Of a DNA stretch of 10,681 nt, positions 1 through 5,065 are shown piece after piece. A program made the position numbers and the translations under genes. Source of the DNA: Acidobacteriota bacterium (lineage in GTDB: Bacteria > Acidobacteriota > Blastocatellia > Pyrinomonadales > Pyrinomonadaceae); NCBI GenBank assembly GCA_013696385.1, contig JACCYR010000268.1:1-10681 (forward strand), in the 5' to 3' direction. How positions within the stretch are numbered: the first letter of the stretch is position 1; every line of letters starts with the position of its first letter. The notes under the pieces are model-generated. The model worked only from the letters and a program-made list of their open reading frames with translations. It made no database searches and was not told the origin of the DNA.

Positions 1-230
1 TCAAAACCTTCTTCTTCGGCTTCGGCTTGCACCTGTTTCTCGACGGAGGCGTTATTATAGGTTTCAACCGTTTCTTGGTTCGGTTCATAAATCGGAGTTT
101 CTTCCTTTTTCGGCTTTTCCGTTTCCAATTCCACGCCTTCGCGGACACTTCCGTCAGGATTAAATTTACGTTTGTCGGTAACTTTCAAAACCGGCTGTTC
201 TTCATTGTTCAAATCTTCTTTTCCAATCAT
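1..230 (-). CDS. DUF1844-type protein, N-terminal part (cut by left edge)
   Basis: Reading the minus strand from the ATG at 228-230 gives 76 open codons that run off the window. The product begins MIGKEDLNNEEQPVLKVTDK and continues KRKFNPDGSVREGVELE, followed by a strongly acidic, Glu/Lys/Pro-rich stretch ending EAEEEGF. The block 'VTDKRKFNPDGSVRE' resembles the N-terminus of DUF1844 proteins, small cytosolic proteins of unknown function that are common in Acidobacteriota; this is recalled, not searched. A GGAAG Shine-Dalgarno sits about 5 nt before the ATG, and a good promoter lies at 277-306, so this start is well supported. The conserved helical DUF1844 core would be beyond the left edge, so the family call rests on the N-terminal motif only. 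No function is known. Confidence 0.7.
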   Translation of the reverse strand, partial: MIGKEDLNNEEQPVLKVTDKRKFNPDGSVREGVELETEKPKKEETPIYEPNQETVETYNNASVEKQVQAEAEEEGF

Positions 231-276
231 TAATTCTTCCTTTTTTTTCTTTGTGTTTCTAAAAATTGATACTTTG

Positions 277-306
277 ATAGTAGCATTTTGGCGAAAGAAA
301 GTTCAA
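277..306 (-). promoter_or_regulatory. Sigma70-type promoter of the DUF1844-type gene
   Basis: On the minus strand TTGAAC (301-306) and TACTAT (277-282) are separated by 18 bp. Transcription would start near 270, leaving a leader of about 40 nt that carries the GGAAG ribosome site before the ATG at 230. Spacing and placement fit a housekeeping promoter; there is no experimental support. Confidence 0.5.
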
Positions 307-316
307 AATCAACAAG

Positions 317-408
317 AAGTCTAGGGAAGTCTAGGAAGTCTGGAAAGTCTAGGAAGTCAATAAGGATTTTCTTCCTAGACTTTCCAGACTTTCCAGACTT
401 CCTAGACT
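317..408. repeat. Palindromic array of 9-bp units upstream of mazG
   Basis: The left half (317-358) is made of 9-bp units AAGTCTAGG or AAGTCTGGA: 317-325, an extra G at 326, then 327-335, 336-344, 345-353 and a partial unit. The right half (371-408) is the same kind of array on the opposite strand. Positions 336-356 and 371-391 form a perfect 21-bp inverted repeat around a 14-nt loop (357-370). Outside that core the arms still pair nearly completely, with one extra base at 326. It ends only 9 nt before the mazG ATG. It has no U-tract, so it is not a classical terminator. It could be a dispersed palindromic repeat or an mRNA hairpin affecting mazG expression. Confidence 0.85.
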
Positions 409-417
409 AAAAGAAGT

Positions 418-1218
418 ATGTCTAAAAATTTTGACGAACTTATATCGGTAATGGCGCGGCTGCGTGCGCCTGGCGGTTGCCCATGGGACAGAGAGCAGAC
501 ATATGCGTCTTTGGCGCAATATCTTTTGGAAGAAACTTATGAAACCTTTGACGCGATTTGCGAAGCCGACCAGACAGGCGACACGATAAATTTGCGCGAA
601 GAATTGGGCGACGTTCTCCTGCAAGTCGTTTTCCACTCCACGATTGCGGCGGAAAAAAATGATTTTACAATTGATGAAATTGTCAAAGGCGTTACGCAAA
701 AACTTGTTCTGCGTCATCCGCACGTTTTCGGCGACAAAAAACTTGAAACGGCAAACGATGTTCTGCAAAACTGGGACGAATTGAAAAAATTGGAACGCGA
801 AACAGTGGGCAAATCGGAGAAAATCAATGAATCCTTGCTCGATGAAGTTCCGCTTAATTTCCCAGCTCTTTTAGAAGGATTGAAACTGACGAAAAAAGCC
901 GCTAAAGTTGGTTTCGATTGGGAAAATATCGAACAAATTTTTGCTAAACTAGATGAAGAGATCGATGAACTGAAAATGGCAATTGGCGAAGACGAATCCA
1001 ACAATATCGCTGAAGAAATCGGCGATTTATTGTTTGTTGTGGTTAATCTGGCGCGAAAACTTGATATTGAACCGGAAACTGCTTTAAAAAAAACAAACCG
1101 GAAGTTTCGCAAACGATTTGCGTTTATCGAAAAAAGGTTAAAAGAACAAAAAAAATTACCGGAAACGGCGAGTTTAGAAGAAATGGACGAACTCTGGAAT
1201 CAGGCAAAAGGTTTGTAA
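418..1218 (+). CDS. mazG: Nucleoside triphosphate pyrophosphohydrolase MazG
   Basis: MazG hydrolyses (d)NTPs to the monophosphate and pyrophosphate in the cytosol, clearing aberrant nucleotides. The 266-aa product has the family's usual length and its two tandem MazG folds. The first domain begins with GGCPWDREQT (19-28), then carries the metal-binding clusters LLEETYE (36-42) and REELGD (60-65), and QKLVLRHPHVFGD (94-106). The second domain repeats the pattern with LDEEIDELK (178-186) and AEEIGDLL (198-205). The linker EVPLNFPALLEGLKLTKKAA is also typical. The start is chosen because family members usually begin with a short lead before 'MARLRAPGGCPWD'. The Shine-Dalgarno is weak: AAGAAG lies 1 nt from the ATG, immediately after a long palindrome. 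The gene appears to stand alone, with the next gene 136 bp downstream behind its own ribosome site. Confidence 0.97.
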   Translation: MSKNFDELISVMARLRAPGGCPWDREQTYASLAQYLLEETYETFDAICEADQTGDTINLREELGDVLLQVVFHSTIAAEKNDFTIDEIVKGVTQKLVLRHPHVFGDKKLETANDVLQNWDELKKLERETVGKSEKINESLLDEVPLNFPALLEGLKLTKKAAKVGFDWENIEQIFAKLDEEIDELKMAIGEDESNNIAEEIGDLLFVVVNLARKLDIEPETALKKTNRKFRKRFAFIEKRLKEQKKLPETASLEEMDELWNQAKGL

Positions 1219-1292
1219 ACTACTCAAAACATTACAGATTTAGGCTGTTCGGCGGTGGTAAAAATTTAATTTATAAAATTTTACAAAAGCTA

Positions 1293-1325
1293 TTGACTTT
1301 ACTTAAATAAAGTATTAACTTATAA
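1293..1325 (+). promoter_or_regulatory. Possible promoter of the FecR-like gene
   Basis: TTGACT at 1293-1298 is a near-consensus -35 box. The matching -10 is uncertain: TAACTT at 1316-1321 has ideal 17-bp spacing but poor sequence, while TTATAA at 1320-1325 looks better but is 21 bp away. A small inverted repeat, ACTTTA (1296-1301) with TAAAGT (1308-1313), overlaps the spacer and could be an operator. The rest of the mazG-FecR spacer (1219-1354) is AT-rich, with no convincing terminator for mazG. Confidence 0.3.
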
Positions 1326-1354
1326 CAAATCTATTGAAAGGAGTTATCGGATAT

Positions 1355-2035
1355 ATGAAAAAAAATACAAACGCAACTTGGCTTCGCAGCTTAATTACTT
1401 TTTGCTTAATGATTACGGTTTTCAGCACTTTTACAATGGTCGCTTCGGCAAAGCCGGATAATAAGACTTTAATGGGCGAACTGGTTTTTTCCGGTTCTAA
1501 TACGGATGGCGAATCGCCATCAGCTACAATTAACGGTGAACCTGCCGAAAGCGGACGCACCTTCTTTTCATCCGGCACAATTGCTACGTCGGAGAATTCA
1601 TCCGCTACAATCAAATTAGGTAAGCTGGGCTTTATTAATCTGACCCCAAATTCAAATTTAAGTTTAAGTTTCAGCGAAAACAAAATTTCGGGAACATTAT
1701 CCGCCGGACAAATTAAAGTTTTTAACAGCGAAGGTGTCGAGGTGAATATCAAAACCGCCGACAGCCTTATCACTAACGAAGCGCAGCAAAAAGGCATCTT
1801 TACGGTTGGCGTTCAATCAGGTGCGACCAAAGCGTTTGCCGAAACCGGTGCGGTTTTTATGAACAACGGAAAAACGGTTGTTCCGCTTCAAACCGCTCAA
1901 GACGACGACGATGATAACAACAACAGTGCGGTAGCTCCACTTCTTATTTTTGCCGGAATTGTTTCCGTTGCTGTGATTTATGTTTTGACTAAAGATGATG
2001 ATGATGACCGTGGATTTGTCAGTCCCGTCAGATAA
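1355..2035 (+). CDS. FecR-like exported protein with C-terminal membrane anchor
   Basis: The 226-aa product starts at the ATG at 1355, 11 nt after an AAAGGAG ribosome site (1337-1343); a TTG at 1334 in the same frame overlaps that site and is rejected. Residues 1-32 form a signal peptide (MKK..., hydrophobic core, cleavage near VASA|K). Residues about 50-175 have the alternating beta pattern of the FecR domain: ATINGEPAESG, SGTIATSENSSATIKL, then INLTPNSNLSLSF and GTLSAGQIKVF. Residues 191-213 form one transmembrane helix (APLLIFAGIVSVAVIYVL) bracketed by DDDDDNNN before and DDDDDRGF after. FecR domains in this context are often extracytoplasmic and can sense or scaffold; no sigma factor or TonB receptor gene is adjacent, so a FecI/FecR signalling role is not supported. 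The gene ends 24 nt before a strong terminator and is likely monocistronic. Confidence 0.75.
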   Translation: MKKNTNATWLRSLITFCLMITVFSTFTMVASAKPDNKTLMGELVFSGSNTDGESPSATINGEPAESGRTFFSSGTIATSENSSATIKLGKLGFINLTPNSNLSLSFSENKISGTLSAGQIKVFNSEGVEVNIKTADSLITNEAQQKGIFTVGVQSGATKAFAETGAVFMNNGKTVVPLQTAQDDDDDNNNSAVAPLLIFAGIVSVAVIYVLTKDDDDDRGFVSPVR

Positions 2036-2059
2036 AATTTTTCATAGACAAATTTATCC

Positions 2060-2098
2060 AAAAGCACGAGCAGAATTGGCTTGTGCTTTTTTATTTTG
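2060..2098 (+). terminator. Intrinsic terminator after the FecR-like gene
   Basis: AAAAGCACGAGC (2060-2071) pairs with GCTTGTGCTTTT (2079-2090) in a 12-bp stem with one G-U pair and a 7-nt loop, followed by a T-rich tract to 2098. It lies 24 nt after the stop codon. It also shows that the open frame upstream of 2145 is not coding for the next gene. Confidence 0.88.
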
Positions 2099-2109
2099 CT
2101 TTATCATAG

Positions 2110-2138
2110 TTGCTTACGCAAACCGCCAAATTTATGAT
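2110..2138 (+). promoter_or_regulatory. Promoter of the CruA/CruP-like gene, predicting a leaderless mRNA
   Basis: TTGCTT (2110-2115) and TATGAT (2133-2138) are separated by exactly 17 bp, just past the preceding terminator. The expected transcription start, about 7 nt after the -10 box, falls at the ATG at 2145. No Shine-Dalgarno precedes that ATG, which agrees with a leaderless transcript. Confidence 0.5.
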
Positions 2139-2144
2139 ATTTAT

Positions 2145-3758
2145 ATGCCGACACTTTCACCGAAACCGACCTTAAACCTCCCAGAATTTCGCCGCCACTT
2201 TCCCAAAACGGTGGAAAATTTGGCACGTCTTCCTAATCGTGAAGCGTGGCTTTCCCGCATTTGGGAAATCGAACAGCGTTGGCAGACATTTCGGAAAAAT
2301 CCGCACCAGACGGAAGAAGTAATTTTGTTTGACAGCGCGCCGAAAAATTTGGAAATCGAAGCCGAATTTGAAATTATTTACGCGGGCGGAACTCTCGGTT
2401 TGCTCCACGCGGCGGTGATGGCAAGCAAATATAAACGCAAAGTTCTGGTGTTTGACGCGCATATTGTCGGCAAAACGCACCGCGATTGGAATATTTCCGA
2501 TAAAGAATTGCAGGAATTCATCACCGTCGGACTTTTTACCGGAGAAGAAATTGAAACGGCGGTTGCCAACCGTTACAAAACCGGCTTTGTTAAATTTTAC
2601 GACGCAAATTCTAAAATAAAAACACCGCCGCTTTTTATCGACAATGTTTTGGACGTTGCGCTCGAAGCCGATAAATTGTTACATCTGGCGGTTGAAAAAC
2701 TCAAAAACACAAATTCAAAAATTATTAATAATTTGCGCTTTGTTTGTGCTTATGTCCGAAAAGATAAAATTTTAATCGAATGTGAAAACATAAAAGACGG
2801 ACGGCGGCGGCTATTCGCTTCTAAACTTTTTATTGATTCGACCGGAACAAACTCGCCAATCTCGCGCCAGTTAAATAAAGGGAAATCAATCACGCACGTT
2901 TGCCCGACGGTTGGCACGGTGGCAAAAGGTTTTCGGCACGGTAACGGCGAAAAAGAAGTTGATTTTTCGGTTGGTGAAATACTCGTCAGCACCGAAGACG
3001 CTTCCGATCATCGCCAACTCATCTGGGAAGGTTTCGCGGGAAATCCGGTTAAAGACGAATATACGACTTACCTGTTTTTTTACGATGCAGTCGAATCGAA
3101 AGCCGATAAATCTTTGCTCAGATTGTTTGAAGATTATTTTGAAAAACTTCCCGATTACAAAACGAAAAACGGTGCGTGGCGCATCGTCAAACCGGTTTTT
3201 GGTTATATTCCGAGCATTCATCATCACGGTTGGCGCAACATAAAAAAAACGGCAGCCGACAGAGTTTTGCTAATCGGCGACGCGGCTGGTCTTTCGAGTC
3301 CGCTGACTTTCTGCGGTTTCGGTTCGCACGTCAGAAATTTGCGTAAATTGACGGATTTAATCGAAAACGCTTTGCGCGAAAACACTTTTGATGAAAAAAC
3401 GCTCTCACAAATTAATGCTTATGAACCGCGAGTCGCGCAAATGTCAAGCCTGGCGGAGTTTATGCGCCCGATGCCGAAAAGCAAAACTTCGGTCGTCAAC
3501 GAAACAATGAACGCGGTGATGATGGCTTTGAGTAAATTAGACGCAAAAATCAGCCGCGAAATGTTTCAAGACCGCATTCCGTTTGCTTCGTTTAAGAAAA
3601 TCCTGACGAAAACAGCGGCAATTCATCCAAAAGTCTTTAAATTAATGTTTGAACATTTGGGTGCGAAAGGCGCATTTTGGTGGATTGCCAACATTACCGA
3701 AGCCGCCGTGCAGGAAAAACGCGGAGAAAAATCTTCGCGCTCCCAAATTTTTGAGTAA
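2145..3758 (+). CDS. CruA/CruP-type lycopene cyclase family flavoprotein
   Basis: This 537-aa FAD-dependent protein resembles the CruA/CruP family, whose CruA members cyclise the ends of lycopene in carotenoid synthesis. An N-terminal dinucleotide-binding segment has IIYAGGTLGLLHAAVMAS (77-94), with GGTLG in place of the usual GxGxxG, followed by an acidic strand end VFDA. Next come the family-typical DWNIS (114-118), then FIDSTGTNSPISRQ (229-242), and the C-terminal flavin motif LIGDAAGLSSPLTFCGFGSH (376-395). I recall these motifs from CruA and CruP; no search was run. The open frame extends upstream to 1995 but crosses a terminator, so the ATG at 2145 is preferred. The neighbours are not carotenoid genes. 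Substrate and activity are unproven: CruP-type paralogues and other tailoring flavoenzymes of the same fold are alternatives. Confidence 0.75.
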   Translation: MPTLSPKPTLNLPEFRRHFPKTVENLARLPNREAWLSRIWEIEQRWQTFRKNPHQTEEVILFDSAPKNLEIEAEFEIIYAGGTLGLLHAAVMASKYKRKVLVFDAHIVGKTHRDWNISDKELQEFITVGLFTGEEIETAVANRYKTGFVKFYDANSKIKTPPLFIDNVLDVALEADKLLHLAVEKLKNTNSKIINNLRFVCAYVRKDKILIECENIKDGRRRLFASKLFIDSTGTNSPISRQLNKGKSITHVCPTVGTVAKGFRHGNGEKEVDFSVGEILVSTEDASDHRQLIWEGFAGNPVKDEYTTYLFFYDAVESKADKSLLRLFEDYFEKLPDYKTKNGAWRIVKPVFGYIPSIHHHGWRNIKKTAADRVLLIGDAAGLSSPLTFCGFGSHVRNLRKLTDLIENALRENTFDEKTLSQINAYEPRVAQMSSLAEFMRPMPKSKTSVVNETMNAVMMALSKLDAKISREMFQDRIPFASFKKILTKTAAIHPKVFKLMFEHLGAKGAFWWIANITEAAVQEKRGEKSSRSQIFE

Positions 3759-3817
3759 TTATTCGTATTCTTTTTCAAAATAAAAGCGTGTTTAATTCTC
3801 ATTATTTAATTCATTTA

Positions 3818-4023
3818 GGAGTTACGCAGTTGAACTGAACAAAGATAGAAACAATTGGAGTTTATGAAGGAATTCTTCTTTGTTTATAGTGAATAGCTGA
3901 CAGCGAATAGTTAATAGCGGCGCGATTCGTAACTATTCATTATTCACTTTCAACTATTCACTATTTTTCAGTAAAAATATGATGTGCGCGAATCATCAAG
4001 TTTTATTTTTACCTGCGTAAGTT
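3818..4023. repeat. MITE-like element in the convergent spacer
   Basis: TTACGCAG at 3822-3829 recurs inverted as CTGCGTAA at 4013-4020, giving short terminal inverted repeats (AGTTACGCAG against ACTTACGCAG) about 200 bp apart. TTTA flanks both ends (3814-3817 and 4023-4026), but the region is AT-rich and the ends would be asymmetric, so this target duplication is doubtful. Inside are AACAAAGA (3838-3845) with TCTTTGTT (3877-3884) and the longer palindrome at 3886-3964. There is no coding sequence. The right end touches the methyltransferase stop codon. A decayed non-autonomous insertion is the best guess; no clear intrinsic terminator for the CruA-like gene was found. Confidence 0.45.
3886..3964. 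repeat. GAATAG-type palindromic repeat
   Basis: ATAGTGAATAG (3886-3896) and CTATTCACTAT (3954-3964) are perfect 11-bp inverted arms. Nested inside, GAATAGTT (3905-3912) pairs with AACTATTC (3931-3938), and GTGAATA (3889-3895) can alternatively pair with TATTCAC (3941-3947). The whole stretch is built of variants of the heptamer-like word GAATAGT, in opposite orientations on either side of a GC-rich centre (GCGGCGCG, 3917-3924). Confidence 0.75.
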
Positions 4024-4587
4024 TTATTCATTTATAGTTCCTTTTATCACTTCAAATTCAAAATGCAGTTCTTTGCCGCGAAAAATATAGCTTAAATAAT
4101 GTTCCCAAAACTTTCGCGTAAAACGAAGCTGCGGTGATTTTCGGTCTAAATTTACAAAAAATTCGATGCCCAAACTGCGCCACAAATTTGCCAGCGAAAC
4201 GTAAGTGCTTATTGGTTTTAGTTTTACGTCAGTGTAAAAATCAAAGACTTGACGTTCAGGCATAAACGTATTAAAAGAATAGGAATTAAAATGATTGCGG
4301 TGCGTCGGGTCATTTGCCCAATCGGGATTTGTATAATGCGGCGTAACCAGTTTTATGCGTCCGCCGTTTTTTGTGATGCGGTAAAGTTCGGTGATAAAAG
4401 CCATCACATCGGGAATGTGTTCGACGGCGTGGCGCGAAACTATTAAATCAAATTCATTATCTTTAAATGGATACGGAATTTGCCCAAGGTCGTGAATAAC
4501 GTCAGCCGCCGTCCGCGGGTTGTTGTCCAATCCAATTGCGCCTTCGTATTTATTGCTGCCGCAGCCGACATCGAGAATTTTTTTCAT
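4024..4587 (-). CDS. Class I SAM-dependent methyltransferase
   Basis: The 187-aa product transfers a methyl group from S-adenosylmethionine to an unknown acceptor. Motif I is ILDVGCGSNKYEGAIGLD (4-21), with the ribose-binding Asp21 at the end of strand 2. Motif II/III lies in DLGQIPYPFKDNEFDLIVSR (33-52), followed by HAVEHIPD and the post-motif RITKNGGRIKLVTPHY (70-85). The glycine-rich loop sits at the very N-terminus, as in compact Methyltransf_11-type proteins often found with cell-surface polysaccharide genes, but no such genes are present here. An in-frame TAA stands immediately before the ATG, so no longer N-terminus is possible. No Shine-Dalgarno is visible. The gene lies 141 bp downstream of the small CxxC protein on the same strand, with an inverted-repeat element between them. 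The C-terminal half (FTRKFWEHYLSYIFRGKELHFEF) is not diagnostic. Confidence 0.85.
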   Translation of the reverse strand: MKKILDVGCGSNKYEGAIGLDNNPRTAADVIHDLGQIPYPFKDNEFDLIVSRHAVEHIPDVMAFITELYRITKNGGRIKLVTPHYTNPDWANDPTHRNHFNSYSFNTFMPERQVFDFYTDVKLKPISTYVSLANLWRSLGIEFFVNLDRKSPQLRFTRKFWEHYLSYIFRGKELHFEFEVIKGTINE

Positions 4588-4590
4588 TTA

Positions 4591-4735
4591 AAATTTAGCC
4601 ACAGAGTTCACAGAGAACACGGAGATTTCAAAGATAATTTAGCCATGAACTACACAAATAACACAAATAAAATTTTCGTTCTATTAATTCTCTTTAATTT
4701 TCTCTGTGTGAACTCTATGGCTCAAAAATTAAAAT
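4591..4735. repeat. Inverted-repeat element of the CACAGAG type
   Basis: The left arm, TTTAGCCACAGAGTTCACAG then AGAA (4594-4617), matches the reverse complement of the right arm at 4700-4726 with a few changes and small gaps. The ends continue as AAATTT and AAAATTT. TTTAGCC also recurs as a direct repeat at 4639-4645. The middle (ACACAAATAACACAAATAAA) has no coding potential. Words such as CACAGAG and ACACAAATAACAC are typical of dispersed intergenic repeats in environmental bacteria (recalled). It fills the spacer between the small CxxC gene and the methyltransferase gene and could act as a hairpin in their transcript. Confidence 0.65.
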
Positions 4736-4977
4736 TTATCGGCAAGTTCCGTAATGCTGCAACGCGGACAAAACAATGTGCGGTGCGCTTTGTCTGCCCA
4801 TTTTGCCAACGCTTGATTTGAAAGTTTCGGCTGTTTGCTTTCGGCTTCGCCTTCGTGCATCAGACGCGAATGTTTTTGCGTTGAAACATTATTTTGCTTG
4901 TTTAATTCGCGTTCACAATGTTTGCAAATCCAGCCAAAACCGTCATTATAAAAATCGTTCAACTCAATTTTTTCCAT
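4729..4977 (-). CDS. Small protein with two CxxC knuckles (putative zinc-binding)
   Basis: From the ATG at 4975-4977 the product is 82 aa. It has GWICKHC near the N-terminus (C18, C21) and LFCPRC near the C-terminus (C70, C73), separated by about 48 residues that include EGEAESKQPKLSNQALAKWA. Four cysteines in two CxxC pairs suggest one structural zinc site, as in zinc ribbons. A GTG at 4996-4998 would add seven residues but lies inside the left arm of a long hairpin, so the ATG is preferred; no clear Shine-Dalgarno precedes either. I do not recognise a named family. It reads as a real gene because both knuckles are intact and it is codirectional with its neighbours. A role in DNA, RNA or protein binding cannot be decided from the sequence. 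Confidence 0.65.
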   Translation of the reverse strand: MEKIELNDFYNDGFGWICKHCERELNKQNNVSTQKHSRLMHEGEAESKQPKLSNQALAKWADKAHRTLFCPRCSITELADKF

Positions 4978-4995
4978 AAAGAAATCACAGATTAA

Positions 4996-5043
4996 CACAA
5001 TAAGACACGAATAAAAATTATATTAAATTCGTGTCTTATTGTG
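4996..5043. repeat. 17-bp perfect hairpin between htrA and the CxxC gene
   Basis: CACAATAAGACACGAAT (4996-5012) and ATTCGTGTCTTATTGTG (5027-5043) are perfect inverted arms around a 14-nt AT-only loop. It lies 22 nt downstream of the htrA stop codon and 18 nt upstream of the next ATG. Read on the minus strand it could slow or end htrA transcription, but no solid T-tract follows (TTAATCTGTG). The adjoining CACAGATTAACACAATAAG resembles dispersed CACAGATTAACAC repeats. Confidence 0.75.
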
Positions 5044-5065
5044 CGCATTTATGATTATTGGCGGA

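Noticed and set aside
27..233. Plus-strand 68-aa Phe-rich open frame at the left edge
   Set aside because: It is the antisense of the DUF1844-type gene, which has a promoter, a ribosome site and a recognisable motif.
317..408. CRISPR-like array
   Set aside because: The units are only 9 bp, have no spacers and are inverted about a centre; no cas gene is present.
714..1112. Antisense open frame across mazG
   Set aside because: It is Ser/Phe-rich with no motif, and lies opposite a gene whose domains are fully conserved.
1258..1290. AT-rich inverted repeat after mazG as a terminator
   Set aside because: The possible pairing is almost entirely A-T and imperfect, without a G+C stem, so it is not supportable.
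1355..2035. Iron-dicitrate FecI/FecR signalling component
   Set aside because: There is no FecI-type sigma factor or TonB receptor nearby, and the protein has a signal peptide plus C-terminal anchor instead of the classical FecR layout.
1995..2144. N-terminal extension of the CruA/CruP-like protein beginning MMMMTVDLSV
   Set aside because: It overlaps the end of the FecR-like gene in another frame (its Met run comes from the Asp codon repeat) and crosses a strong intrinsic terminator, and a good promoter follows it.
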